This document shows positions 1-8,362 of a stretch of DNA of 64,000 bases, in pieces. The notes beneath the pieces were generated by a model. The model saw nothing but the letters and a program-made list of their open reading frames with translations, was not told the DNA's origin and searched no databases. The translations under genes were made by a program, and so were the position numbers. Each line of letters opens with the position of its first letter. Within the stretch, counting starts at the first letter, position 1. Source of the stretch: an uncultured beta proteobacterium. GTDB taxonomy: Bacteria > Pseudomonadota > Gammaproteobacteria > Burkholderiales > SG8-39. Location: the NCBI GenBank assembly GCA_902826155.1, contig CADEDU010000002.1, forward strand, positions 104,666 through 168,665, in the 5' to 3' direction.

Positions 1-198
1 CAATCCGGCGCAGGCCCTGCTGCCGCGCCCCGTCCGCTCATCGCCACAGCCAAGCAGCTCGAATCGCGCCCCGCCGAAGACTGGATCGCGAGCATCCGCG
101 AACTCAAACGCGTCGGCCGCGCCGCCGAGGCGGACGAGCTGCTAGTCGAGTTCCGCAAGAAATTTCCGGACTTCGCGCTGCCCGACGATCTGCGCTGA
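1..198 (+). CDS. C-terminal end of an unidentified protein (truncated by the window edge)
   Basis: An open frame runs from base 1 to a TGA at 196-198, giving 65 residues. It has an Ala/Pro-rich stretch, then a charged helical tail with the pattern WIASIRELKRVGRAAEADEL and a C-terminus FPDFALPDDLR. Tails of this kind (W-I-x-x-I-R-x-L, then E-A-x-x-L-x-x-F-R-x-x-P-D) occur, as far as I recall, at the end of membrane anti-sigma-like or hypothetical proteins in betaproteobacteria. The N-terminal part that would decide the family is outside the window. The frame is supported by coding-like composition up to the stop, and no gene follows before the sigma factor at 400. Function is not assigned. Confidence 0.6.
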   Translation, partial: QSGAGPAAAPRPLIATAKQLESRPAEDWIASIRELKRVGRAAEADELLVEFRKKFPDFALPDDLR

Positions 199-399
199 TC
201 GCGCGCGGGGCTTGCGCTCTGCCGGTGTGCCCGATTTCACCCGGGCGCCCGCCGCAGTCCGTTGATCTTGCAGAAAAACTGAACCCATCTGCCGGGCCCG
301 ACAACCCATTGCCGCGAAGGTCGTCGAAGCGCCAGGAAGCGCGAGGCGCAGCGGGCTTGCGTTATAGTCCCTTGAACCGCGAAAAAGAAAGCGAAATCA

Positions 400-978
400 A
401 TGGACAACGCGCAGGTCTTCGAGCTGCTCCAGCGCATCGGTCGGCGCGACGAAGCGGCGTTTCGCGAGCTTTACAAGGCGTTCAGTCGCAAGGTGTATGC
501 GTACGCGCTGAACCAGGTGAAAGACCCAGCGAAAGCCGAGGAGATTGTGGCCGACACCCTCTACGACATCTGGAAGGCACCGCTCAACTTCAGGGGCGAG
601 TCGCAGTTCAGTACCTGGGTGATCGGTATCGCACGCAACAAATGCCTGCTCGCCTTTCGCAACCAGAAACCCGATAGCGATCACGACGATATCGACGAAT
701 TGTCCGAAGCGCTGATGTCCGACGACTCGAGCTCGTTCGATCTGCTCGCGGAGAAACAGCGGCGCGAAGGTGTCCAACTGTGCATCGGCAAGCTGCCCGA
801 AGAACAACGTGAATGCATGCACCTGGTGTTCTACGAGGGCTACTCACTGGGCGAGATCGCCGAAGTGCAGGGTTGCCCCGAAGGCACGGTGAAGACGCGG
901 TTGTTTCACGCCCGACAACGATTACGCAATTGCCTGCGTTTGTGGCTCGAACGCGAAGGCGTTCAAGCCAAGGATTAA
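400..978 (+). CDS. ECF-type RNA polymerase sigma factor
   Basis: This 192-residue protein has the two-domain layout of group 4 (ECF) sigma factors. The sigma-2 region covers about residues 10-90 (FRELYKAFSRKVYAYAL, then EEIVADTLYDIWK and FSTWVIGIARNKC). The sigma-4 helix-turn-helix covers about 125-185 (LPEEQRECMHLVFYEGYSLGEIA, then CPEGTVKTRLFHARQRLR). It should direct RNA polymerase to a small regulon when released from its anti-sigma partner. The next gene, 12 bp downstream, has the size and membrane topology of that partner, and a secreted caspase-fold protease follows 25 bp later, so the three are probably one operon. The ATG at 400 is the only start that keeps the full sigma-2 domain. 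The regulon and signal are unknown. Confidence 0.93.
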   Translation: MDNAQVFELLQRIGRRDEAAFRELYKAFSRKVYAYALNQVKDPAKAEEIVADTLYDIWKAPLNFRGESQFSTWVIGIARNKCLLAFRNQKPDSDHDDIDELSEALMSDDSSSFDLLAEKQRREGVQLCIGKLPEEQRECMHLVFYEGYSLGEIAEVQGCPEGTVKTRLFHARQRLRNCLRLWLEREGVQAKD

Positions 979-990
979 CTGGGAGTCATC

Positions 991-1647
991 ATGAGCGAGC
1001 GCTTCACCGAATTGCTGCCGTGGTACGTCAATGGCCGGATCGATGCCTCCGATCGCGCCTGGGTGGAAGAGCACATGCGCACCCATCCGCAGGCGGCCGC
1101 CGAGCTGCGCTGGTACCAGTCGCTGCAGCGGCGCGTCCACGAGAACGCCCCGAACGTGTCCGATGAGATCGGCATGGACCGCGCGCTCGCCAAGATCCAT
1201 CACGACGTGCAAGGCGAGAAGCGAATCGCCGCGGCACGCCGTGCGCAAACGCCCACCACCATGGAGCGCGTGCGCAGCTGGCTCGGCAGCTTCGGTCTGA
1301 CGCCCGCGCTGACCGCGGCGGTCGCGGTGATCGCGCTGCAGGGTGGCCTGATCTTCAAGCTGATGCAGCCCGCCGACGATGAAGTCACGGGCATCCGCGC
1401 CGGTCGCGGCGTGCTGGTCAACGCCCAGCCCCTGCTCAAGGTGAATTTCTCCGCCGACGCCAAGGAAGCCGACATCCGCATGCTGTTGCTGGAAGTGCGC
1501 GGCGATGTGATCCGCGGCCCGAGCCAGTTGGGTGACTACTACGTCAACGTTCCGCAAGGGCAACTGCCCGTGGCCGCCGCGCGCATGAAGGCCGACAAGA
1601 TCGTCGAGGCGGTGAATGAAGTGCCGGGGCTGCCGGCCAAGGAGTAA
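991..1647 (+). CDS. Membrane anti-sigma factor partner
   Basis: This 218-residue protein has a cytoplasmic N-terminal helical region (about 1-100), one transmembrane helix at about 103-122 (TPALTAAVAVIALQGGLIFK) and a C-terminal domain of about 95 residues outside. That layout and its place right after an ECF sigma gene indicate a sigma-sequestering membrane protein. The N-terminus has the hallmark of the family (FTELLPWYVNGRIDASDRAWVEEH..) but no HxxxCxxC zinc motif, so it would be a zinc-free anti-sigma domain. The periplasmic part is not similar to any sensor domain I recognise. The stop lies 25 bp before the ATG of the caspase-fold gene. Confidence 0.8.
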   Translation: MSERFTELLPWYVNGRIDASDRAWVEEHMRTHPQAAAELRWYQSLQRRVHENAPNVSDEIGMDRALAKIHHDVQGEKRIAAARRAQTPTTMERVRSWLGSFGLTPALTAAVAVIALQGGLIFKLMQPADDEVTGIRAGRGVLVNAQPLLKVNFSADAKEADIRMLLLEVRGDVIRGPSQLGDYYVNVPQGQLPVAAARMKADKIVEAVNEVPGLPAKE

Positions 1648-1672
1648 TCGGGAATCAAGCGGAGTTCGAATC

Positions 1673-2512
1673 ATGCGGGCGCTCAACCTCTCTCATCCGA
1701 CTCACGTGCTGCTGATGGCACTGGTGCTCATCAGCGCCATTGCAGCGACGCGTGCGCAGGCACAGGCCGCTCCGGCGAGCGATCGGCGCGTCGCGCTGGT
1801 GATCGGCAACGCCACGTACAAGGTCTCGCCGCTCAAGAATCCGGTCAACGACGCGCAGGCGGTTGCCACCAGCCTGAAAGACCTCGGCTTCGAGGTGACG
1901 CTGCGCGAGAACACGACGTTGCGCGAGCTGATCGAATCGATGCGCCAGTTCGCGGTGCGCGCACAGGACGCGCATGTGCGCCTGCTGTTCTACGCCGGCC
2001 ACAGCCTGCAGGCGAAAGGCCGCAACTACCTGCTGCCGGTCGACACCGAAGTGCAGACCGAAGACGACCTGCCCGCCAAGAGCGGCGACGTCGGTCAGCT
2101 GGTGGAGCGGCTCGGGCAGAACAAGCAAGGCATCAACATCGTCATCCTGGATGCGTGTCGCAACAATCCGTTTTCCGGGGGCACCGTTGCGCTCCCCGAC
2201 GGACGTCGCCTCACCTGGCGTGGCGCAGCGCCTGCCGGGCTGGCGCGGATGGATGCACCGATCGGCACGTTCATCGCCTTCTCGACATCGCCTGGCAACA
2301 TCGCGCTCGACAATCCCAACGGCAAGCACAGCTTCTATACCAAGCATCTGCTCGCCAATCTGCAGGCGCCCGGCATGCCGATCGAGCAGATGTTCAAGGC
2401 CGTGCGCGTGGGCGTCGCGCAGGACACCAGCCGCGCGCAGGTGCCGTGGGAGAGTTCCAGCCTCATCGGCGATTTCTGCTTCAGGCGCGCCGGAGCGAGC
2501 GGCTGCAAGTAG
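1673..2512 (+). CDS. Secreted caspase-fold (peptidase C14) protein, copy 1
   Basis: The 279-residue product begins with a signal peptide (hydrophobic core LLMALVLISAIAAT, AQA-type cleavage near residue 31). The rest is almost entirely a caspase-like p20 domain: RRVALVIGNATYK, then the catalytic His in LLFYAGHS (His110) and the catalytic Cys in VILDACRNNPF (Cys162). Members cleave after basic or acidic residues in proteins; here the target is unknown and the location is likely periplasmic. I use ATG 1673 rather than the longer frame from 1616, because 1673 has GGAG at 1661 and starts the signal peptide. It lies third in an ECF sigma/anti-sigma operon. It closely resembles the caspase-fold protein encoded at 16153, so the two are probably paralogues. 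No C-terminal accessory domain is present. Confidence 0.88.
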   Translation: MRALNLSHPTHVLLMALVLISAIAATRAQAQAAPASDRRVALVIGNATYKVSPLKNPVNDAQAVATSLKDLGFEVTLRENTTLRELIESMRQFAVRAQDAHVRLLFYAGHSLQAKGRNYLLPVDTEVQTEDDLPAKSGDVGQLVERLGQNKQGINIVILDACRNNPFSGGTVALPDGRRLTWRGAAPAGLARMDAPIGTFIAFSTSPGNIALDNPNGKHSFYTKHLLANLQAPGMPIEQMFKAVRVGVAQDTSRAQVPWESSSLIGDFCFRRAGASGCK

Positions 2513-2557
2513 CGATCTACTCGTTTCTACGGGAAAGATTTGAGGCCTGCGCATCGG

Positions 2558-2588
2558 TTGGATAGGCAGCGCGTAGGTCCCCTACAAT
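2558..2588 (+). promoter_or_regulatory. Possible sigma-70 promoter for the hydrolase gene
   Basis: TTGGAT at 2558-2563 and TACAAT at 2583-2588 are separated by 19 bp and lie 34 bp before the ATG at 2623. The spacer is longer than ideal, so this is tentative. Confidence 0.35.
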
Positions 2589-2622
2589 CGGGCTCCTTAC
2601 GACCGCCGCGGGGGCCCGACTC

Positions 2623-3426
2623 ATGTCCGTCATGCATTACGTACGCGCCGGCGCGGGCGCGCCTCCGCTCGCGTTCGTGCACGGCTTCACCTGCGATCAC
2701 ACCGACTGGGAGCCGCAACTCGCCCACTTCTCCCGCCAGCATGAGGTGCTGGCGTGCGATCTGCGCGGACACGGCGCAACACCTGGCACGCCCGCCGACG
2801 TCACGATCGAGAACTTCGGTGCGGACCTGGCGGCACTACTCGGCGAACTGAGCTGGACCAACGCCATCCTGGTCGGACACAGCATGGGCTGCCGTGTAGT
2901 GATGCAGGCCGCGCTCGATGCGCCGGACCGCGTCGGTGCGATCGTTCTGGTCGATGGCAGTGCGCTAGGCAGCGGCGACCCCGACACCGCCGAGCGCGAC
3001 ATGAGCACCAAGCTGCGCGCAATCGGCTTTCCGGCGATGGCATCGGGCATGTTCGGTGAGATGTTCGTGCCCGGCAGCGATCCGCAACGCAAGGCCGCGA
3101 TCCTCGCGCGCGCGAGCAGGTTTCCAGCCGAGATCGGACTGTCGCTGTTCCCGCGCACCGTCGCCTGGGACGCGCGCAATCTCGAGCGCGTGGTGCGAAC
3201 GATCAGGGTGCCGATCCTCGCGCTGCAGAGCACGTCGTTGAACGCCGAGCGCAAGCGCATTCAACTCGACGCCGGTGACTCGACGCCGTATCTCGATACG
3301 TTGCGACGGCTCAATGCCGGTGCGCGTGCGGTGATCGTCCCCGGGGCCGGTCACTTCACCGGCCTCGACGCACCCGAGGCTGTCAATAGCGAGATCAGCG
3401 CGCTGGCAGCGAGTCTTCGCCGGTAG
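2623..3426 (+). CDS. Alpha/beta-fold hydrolase
   Basis: This 267-residue protein has the alpha/beta hydrolase layout. The oxyanion HG motif is in FVHGFTCDHTDW, the DLRGHG strand-turn follows, the nucleophile elbow is GHSMG (Ser at about residue 88), and the catalytic His is in GAGHFTGLDAPE near the C-terminus. A small cap region lies between. There is no signal peptide, so it is cytoplasmic. The sequence fits small-molecule esterases or C-C hydrolases of this superfamily, and the substrate cannot be told. The next gene starts 17 bp downstream, so the two may be co-transcribed. ATG 2632 (MHYVRAG) is an alternative start. Confidence 0.88.
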   Translation: MSVMHYVRAGAGAPPLAFVHGFTCDHTDWEPQLAHFSRQHEVLACDLRGHGATPGTPADVTIENFGADLAALLGELSWTNAILVGHSMGCRVVMQAALDAPDRVGAIVLVDGSALGSGDPDTAERDMSTKLRAIGFPAMASGMFGEMFVPGSDPQRKAAILARASRFPAEIGLSLFPRTVAWDARNLERVVRTIRVPILALQSTSLNAERKRIQLDAGDSTPYLDTLRRLNAGARAVIVPGAGHFTGLDAPEAVNSEISALAASLRR

Positions 3427-3443
3427 GCTTCTCATTCGCACTC

Positions 3444-4058
3444 ATGTACGGCATCGGCGACTACCCCGCGTTCGTGATCGCGGTGATCGTGTTCCTTGCG
3501 ATCCCCGGCGTGGGTAATCTCGCGATCATCACCTCCACCGGGAAGGGCGGCGTGCGCGGCGGATTCGCAGCGACGTTCGGCGTGATCTTCGCCGACCAGA
3601 TCCTCATGTGGCTGGCGGTGGCCGGGGTGGCTGCGCTGCTGCTCGCCTGGCCGGTCGCGTTCGGGGCGATCCAGTGGGTCGGCGCTGCGTATCTGGCGTG
3701 GATCGGCTGGCGCATGATCGTCGCCCGCGAAGGCGATGCGCCGGTGCTCGACATCAAGCCGCGGCACTACTTCAGGCAGGCGATGGTCATCACCCTGCTC
3801 AATCCGAAGGCGATCGTCTTCTACATGGCGTTCTTTCCGCTGTTCGTCGATCCTGATCGCCACCAGGGACTGATCACGTTCGCGGTGATGGCGCTGACGA
3901 TCGCCACGCTCACGTTCCTGTACTGCGCGACGCTGATCACGCTGGTCCGGGTGCTCGCCGAACGTCTGCGCGCAAGCAAGCGCATGGTTCGCGCGCTCAA
4001 TTGCACCGCCGGGGTCATGCTGATCGGATTCGGCATCAAGCTCGCCCTGACGCGGTGA
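3444..4058 (+). CDS. LysE/RhtB-family amino acid exporter
   Basis: This 204-residue integral membrane protein has about six hydrophobic helices in the LysE arrangement: a conserved first helix ending PGVGNLAIITSTGKGGVRGG, a middle pair, and the family signature ITLLNPKAIVFYMAFFPLFV at about 113-132. The family exports amino acids or related metabolites through the inner membrane by proton antiport. The substrate cannot be inferred. It follows the alpha/beta hydrolase closely and ends with RHH-type positive residues on the cytoplasmic side. The PGP motif common in helix 1 of the family is PGV here. Confidence 0.88.
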   Translation: MYGIGDYPAFVIAVIVFLAIPGVGNLAIITSTGKGGVRGGFAATFGVIFADQILMWLAVAGVAALLLAWPVAFGAIQWVGAAYLAWIGWRMIVAREGDAPVLDIKPRHYFRQAMVITLLNPKAIVFYMAFFPLFVDPDRHQGLITFAVMALTIATLTFLYCATLITLVRVLAERLRASKRMVRALNCTAGVMLIGFGIKLALTR

Positions 4059-4167
4059 GATGCCCCTGTACGCCGCCTCGATCACTCCCGCTGCTCAGCG
4101 CAGTTCCACGCCAACGTGACGCCACGGGAATCATGGACACGAACGCTCATTGCGCCTCGAGCCACGA

Positions 4168-5340
4168 ATGAACTTCCCGCGCGATCCGTCTCTGGCCCAG
4201 GTCCTTCGACGTAGTCGCGCGTCTGGTCGTTTCTTACCCGTCCGCTTCGGTCTGCTCGCCGGCGTCGCATCGCTGATGCTCGGCTGCGTGGCCGCCCCCA
4301 AACCGGTCGCGCCCAGCGCACGCATCGATTCGCAGCACGGTCCAATCGAAGTCGTCACGGTCGCGACTGGGCTGGAGTTTCCCTGGAGCCTCGCTTTTCT
4401 GCCCGACGGGCGAATGCTCGTGACCGAACGCCTTGGGCGGCTGCGATTGGTTTCAGCAAGCGGCCAACTGGATCCACGTCCGATAGCGGGAGCGCCGATC
4501 GTCGACTCCGCCGAACATGGCGGCCTACTGGACGTCGCGGTGCATCCGCGGTTCGTGCAGACCAGCTGGATCTATCTCGCGTACGTCGCGGAAGGCTCAG
4601 GTGGGCGAGGCACCGAAGTGCTGCGCGCGCGGCTGGTCGATGGCGCGCTGCAGGACGCACAGGTGATCTTTCGCATGCAGCCGAAGTCGGCGCGTCCGAC
4701 GCACTACGGCGCACGCTTGGCGTTCGGTCGCGATGGATCGCTGTACGTCACGCTGGGTGATCGCAGCGAGTCGGCCCGTGCTCAGCGACCGGATGATCAC
4801 GCCGGCAAGGTAGTTCGCCTGCTCGACGATGGCCGCGCCCCGGGCGACAACCCGTATGCCGCTCAGACGGGAGCAAGCGCGACCGTTTTCACGCTCGGCC
4901 ATCGCAACGTTCAAGGCGCCGCGATTCATCCACTGACCGGGCGGATGTGGATGACCGAGCATGGCGAAGACGCCAACGACCGGTTCGCACCACTCGAACC
5001 CGGAGCCAACTACGGTTGGCCGCAGCCGACCGGGCGCGGCCAGCCATTCGCCGGACCACAGCACACCTGGACGCCGACCATCGCACCGTCGGGGCTCGCT
5101 TTCTACGTGGGCACCGCGTTCCCGCAGTGGCGCGATAGCGCCTTCATCGGTTCGCTCAAGGACCGCATGCTGGTGCGACTGCAACTGGCGGGGGACCGCG
5201 TCGTGGCCGAGGAGCGGCTGCTCAAGGGTGTGCTTGGGCGCGTGCGCGACGTGCGCATCGGACCCGACGGGCTCGTGTATCTGCTGATCGACGATCGCAA
5301 CGGACGTCTGGTCCGTCTCCAGCCTGCGGGGCGTCGCTGA
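4168..5340 (+). CDS. PQQ-dependent sugar dehydrogenase-like (GSDH/YliI) lipoprotein
   Basis: The 390-residue product has a lipoprotein signal with lipobox LMLGC (Cys at residue 40), then a six-bladed beta-propeller of the glucose/sorbosone dehydrogenase family. Landmarks are LEFPWSLAFLPDGRMLVTER, HGGLLDVAVHP, THYGARLAFGRDGSLYVTLGDR, LGHRNVQGAAIHPLTGRMWMTEHG and GANYGWP. Family members oxidise aldose sugars in the periplasm with pyrroloquinoline quinone. The propeller His and Arg residues of the YliI group are visible. I start at ATG 4168; a TTG at 4150 adds six residues and a long n-region. It is probably anchored to the outer membrane. Confidence 0.88.
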   Translation: MNFPRDPSLAQVLRRSRASGRFLPVRFGLLAGVASLMLGCVAAPKPVAPSARIDSQHGPIEVVTVATGLEFPWSLAFLPDGRMLVTERLGRLRLVSASGQLDPRPIAGAPIVDSAEHGGLLDVAVHPRFVQTSWIYLAYVAEGSGGRGTEVLRARLVDGALQDAQVIFRMQPKSARPTHYGARLAFGRDGSLYVTLGDRSESARAQRPDDHAGKVVRLLDDGRAPGDNPYAAQTGASATVFTLGHRNVQGAAIHPLTGRMWMTEHGEDANDRFAPLEPGANYGWPQPTGRGQPFAGPQHTWTPTIAPSGLAFYVGTAFPQWRDSAFIGSLKDRMLVRLQLAGDRVVAEERLLKGVLGRVRDVRIGPDGLVYLLIDDRNGRLVRLQPAGRR

Positions 5341-5594
5341 TCGTCTTGTCAGCCGCAGGTCATTGAGCGCTGCATCACAGCGCTCGGATTCTCCAGTAAT
5401 TTCAGCAGGTTATCGACCCGCATCGGGGGCGATTCCGGCAGTGCTTGATGGCTCCACCTCGGGCTCGCCATCGCTTGATTGCACTGCGTCAACCGATCGT
5501 GAAGCCACCGGATTGAACCGTTTCGCCGCGCGCTGCAACCCATGCATGAATCGATCGCAAGTCGCGATCCCCGCCCCGAACAAGGAGACGTGTC

Positions 5595-5765
5595 ATGGCC
5601 AAAGCGAAGCTGCAGTGGATGGAGACCGAAGAAGCATTCGAGCTGAACGAAGACGTGATCCGCACCGCCTGCCTGGACCGCATGGACGGCGAGTGGCACG
5701 ACGGATCGGTTGATTGGGACTCGCTCGACTCCACTCTGCATCGCTACGAAGGCAGCTGGCACTGA
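5595..5765 (+). CDS. Small Trp-rich acidic protein of unknown function
   Basis: This 56-residue frame has a strong ribosome binding site (AAGGAGA at about 5582-5588), a good ATG, and a perfect intrinsic terminator 117 bp after its stop, so it is probably a real monocistronic gene. The protein has four Trp (8, 34, 41, 55), about 14 acidic residues and a single Cys. It ends DWDSLDSTLHRYEGSWH. There is no signal peptide or membrane segment. I do not recognise the family. The 254 bp before it hold no other gene that I can support. Confidence 0.65.
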   Translation: MAKAKLQWMETEEAFELNEDVIRTACLDRMDGEWHDGSVDWDSLDSTLHRYEGSWH

Positions 5766-5881
5766 ACCACGCACTTGGCTCCGTACCGCCCGACCGCGGC
5801 GCCAAGTGAAACAGACAACACCCCTCCCGCCCGACTCTCCTCTCCTCGCAGATCCCCCTCCTCCGTCTGCGTAGGCTTGCG

Positions 5882-5917
5882 CGCCGCAGCTCCAAGAGCT
5901 GCGGCGTTTTGTTTTTC
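5882..5917 (+). terminator. Intrinsic terminator after the small protein gene
   Basis: A perfect 11-bp stem (5882-5892 with 5896-5906) closes a CAA loop and is followed by TTTTGTTTTT on the plus strand. Confidence 0.9.
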
Positions 5918-5940
5918 TCAGAGCCGTATCACGGCCGGCC

Positions 5941-7122
5941 TCAACGCTGTCGATCCGGATCGTCGCGCGCCTTACCCAACTGCGCGAGTTGCGCCGCATA
6001 CGCATCGAGGAACGCGCGACCGAACAACGCATCGAAGTCGTCCTCGGTCTCGCGGTGAATCTCGTCGTACGACTCGGCGAACATATCCCAGAGCTTGGCC
6101 TTGCGTGCCGCGGGAAGAAGCGCGTCCCAGGTGCTGCGCCGGGTCAAGCGCACCTCGAGCTCCTGCGGATCGAAGCGCTTCATCACGGCGTTCAACGCCG
6201 CACGCATGCCGGCAAGTACCGCGATCTGGTGCGCGCGAAGATCGTCGAACGCGTCGCGGAGCGCCGGCACCGGCGCCATGAATCCCGGCGGTGTCGGCCC
6301 GAGCAGATGCGCGAACGCGACTTCAACGCTCGGCGAGAACTTGAGCGGATTGTTGTCGCGGCTCTGGAGCATCGTGCCGTCAGCGTGCAACTCGCGCTTG
6401 GCGATCGTGCGCGCGGCCAGCAGATCGAGCGTGCCTTGCAGGGCCTCACGAAACAGGCTGCCGACCAGCTCCATGTGCTGCGGCCCCAGATTTGCACCGA
6501 CCTGATCGGTCAGGCCGGCTCCTGACAGGAATGCCGCGATCGCCGGATCGACCGGGCGCGCCGCCCTGCGTTCAGTCCGGCGTTCCGTCGGTGCGGTCGC
6601 GCTACGCCCGCGCATGGCCTGCATGCCGGTCGGGTCGCCCACATCGAACTCGACCGATCGAGCATTCGGATCGGCCGGCAGACCAACCGGCGGCGTGCCG
6701 ATCGGCGAATCGAGAAGGCCGCGGAACGCGTTCTGGCTGGCATGAGCGTGCGGCGCCCCGAACGCGGCAAACGGATCGTCATGGCTGGACCGAGTGGGCT
6801 CCGCGCCGAGCGGATAGGCAACCGCAAGCGTATAGGGCCCGATACGCAACGTGGCACCGTCGGTCAATTCCCGCTCGACACCAACAGGCAACGGCTGACC
6901 AGCGATCTCCGTTGCCGCGCCCCCGCCCAGGTGCGTGATGAAAAAACGTCCGCCTCGGCACAACACCGCGGCCTGGCGCCGCGAGATACGGCGCGAAGGG
7001 TCCTCCAGCACCATCGTGCAGTGGACGCCTCGGCCGATATCTCCACCGCCCTCACCGAAGCGGGCGACGATCGGCACCGTTGGCGTGTGGCCGTCGCGGT
7101 CTCTGACGCTGATCTCGATCAT
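5941..7122 (-). CDS. tagH: Type VI secretion-type FHA-domain protein (TagH/ImpI-like)
   Basis: The 393-residue protein has an N-terminal forkhead-associated domain at about 20-105 (DIGRGVHCTMVLEDPSRRIS then RRQAAVLCRGGRFFITHLGG). This fold binds phosphothreonine peptides. A variable Pro/Arg-rich linker follows, and then the C-terminal domain specific to T6SS FHA proteins at about 195-385 (LGPQHMELVGSLFREALQG, DNNPLKFSPSVEVAFAHLLG, FDPQELEVRLTRR, KLWDMFAESYDEIHRETEDDFDALFGRAF, each within that block). In T6SS this class reads kinase-dependent phosphorylation and triggers assembly. It is transcribed away from the fecR-kinase-tssL-tssM operon, with a shared 295-bp intergenic region. Loss of the tail apparatus would leave it as a reader in a signalling module. 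Confidence 0.9.
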   Translation of the reverse strand: MIEISVRDRDGHTPTVPIVARFGEGGGDIGRGVHCTMVLEDPSRRISRRQAAVLCRGGRFFITHLGGGAATEIAGQPLPVGVERELTDGATLRIGPYTLAVAYPLGAEPTRSSHDDPFAAFGAPHAHASQNAFRGLLDSPIGTPPVGLPADPNARSVEFDVGDPTGMQAMRGRSATAPTERRTERRAARPVDPAIAAFLSGAGLTDQVGANLGPQHMELVGSLFREALQGTLDLLAARTIAKRELHADGTMLQSRDNNPLKFSPSVEVAFAHLLGPTPPGFMAPVPALRDAFDDLRAHQIAVLAGMRAALNAVMKRFDPQELEVRLTRRSTWDALLPAARKAKLWDMFAESYDEIHRETEDDFDALFGRAFLDAYAAQLAQLGKARDDPDRQR

Positions 7123-7291
7123 TGCGAAGGGGACGAGCGCGCTGCGGCCAGCAACTGATCATTGCCGATGCGTTTGCGCCGCCAGTCCCGCTCGCGCTTA
7201 TACCACCGCGTCCGCCCTGCGGCCGGTGGGCGCGACACATTCCTTTAATGCAATCGACATAGTCTGTTTGGTTCGCGAGGCGCCTTGAGCG

Positions 7292-7320
7292 TTGACACTT
7301 CAGGACACGCCTCGGATTAT
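7292..7320 (+). promoter_or_regulatory. Sigma-70 promoter for the fecR-kinase-tssLM-tagF-caspase operon
   Basis: A consensus TTGACA (7292-7297) and GATTAT (7315-7320) are spaced exactly 17 bp. A good ribosome binding site, GAGGAGGA at 7402-7409, precedes the ATG at 7418. The 295-bp divergent region 7123-7417 shows nothing else I can name. Confidence 0.7.
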
Positions 7321-7417
7321 TCGGCATGAACCAAATGGCGAACTTGGGCAACAGACTGACGCCTGATGTCCCGTACCACGGCTTCCGCCACCGAACGCTC
7401 GAGGAGGATCGCGTTTC

Positions 7418-8344
7418 ATGCCCCGCACGGCTGCGCTGCTATTGACGCTCGTTGCGCTCAGCCCGTGGGCCTCGTGCGTTGCGCAGGTCTTTGGCACCGT
7501 GACGATCCTCGAAGGTGAAGCACTCGTGCTGCGCGGGCCCGGGCGCGTGCATGCCACCGAAGGTTTGCGAGTGCAGGCTACCGACATCATCGAGATGGGC
7601 GGCAAAGGATTCGCACAGATCGAGTTCGGCGACAAGTCGCGACTTCTGCTCGGCCCCAATGCGCGCGCACTGTTCAACGCATCAAGCGCGCGGCACAAGC
7701 CCGAGCATTCGCTGTATGCGCTGAGCGGCTGGTTCAAGCTCATCGGCTCCGGTCGCGAGCCGCAAGCAAACGTTCCGGGTCTGGAATTGCGCTCGCCACG
7801 ATTCGACATTCCGCCCGCCGCGGCCGACGTGGTGGTGCGAATCAATGCCGACGAGGTCGACGTGTTTTCCGAGCGTGGTGCGACGCGCCTGATCGAGCGC
7901 AGCGGCCAAGCCGTCAGTCAGCCGATCGATATCAAGGCCGGCCAGCACTACTCGCGCAAAGGCAACGAAAAAGCGACGATCCGCACCGGCCCCCAGCAGA
8001 CGTTCGTCGCGGATCTGCCGCGCGCTTTCCGCGACTCGTTGCCCGCGCGGGCCAGCCTGTTCGCCGGCAAAGAGATCGTGGCCAAATCCGCCCCTGATTT
8101 CGGCTATGGTGACGTGGAACCGTGGCTGAAGGCCGACCCGAATGTTCGTCGACCGCTGGTTGCGCGCTGGCGCCACAAATCGCGCGATCCGGCCTTCCGC
8201 GCAGCACTGATCGCCAACATGGCCGCCCACCTGGAGTGGGATCGCATCCTCTTCCCCGAGAAGTACTTACCTAAACCGCCACCTCCGTCGACACCGGCCG
8301 CAGCGTTCGAGCGACCCGGGCGTGCGCCATCCAATCAATACTGA
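7418..8344 (+). CDS. Secreted FecR-domain protein
   Basis: The 308-residue protein has a signal peptide (hydrophobic core LLLTLVALSPWASC, cleavage near CVAQ). A FecR-type beta-rich domain follows at about 24-190 (GTVTILEGEALVLRGPGRVH, then LQVQATDIIEMGGKGFAQIEFGD-like motifs and LRSPRFDIPPAA). FecR domains sit on the outside of the inner membrane and bind partners or signals. The C-terminal 100 residues are basic and Pro-rich with no recognised fold. No TonB-linked sigma system is present nearby, so the FecR role in iron is not implied. It heads the operon that runs into the sensor, kinase and tssLM genes, so it may supply a periplasmic input. Confidence 0.8.
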   Translation: MPRTAALLLTLVALSPWASCVAQVFGTVTILEGEALVLRGPGRVHATEGLRVQATDIIEMGGKGFAQIEFGDKSRLLLGPNARALFNASSARHKPEHSLYALSGWFKLIGSGREPQANVPGLELRSPRFDIPPAAADVVVRINADEVDVFSERGATRLIERSGQAVSQPIDIKAGQHYSRKGNEKATIRTGPQQTFVADLPRAFRDSLPARASLFAGKEIVAKSAPDFGYGDVEPWLKADPNVRRPLVARWRHKSRDPAFRAALIANMAAHLEWDRILFPEKYLPKPPPPSTPAAAFERPGRAPSNQY

Positions 8345-8362
8345 CCCACCAAAGGACGGCCG

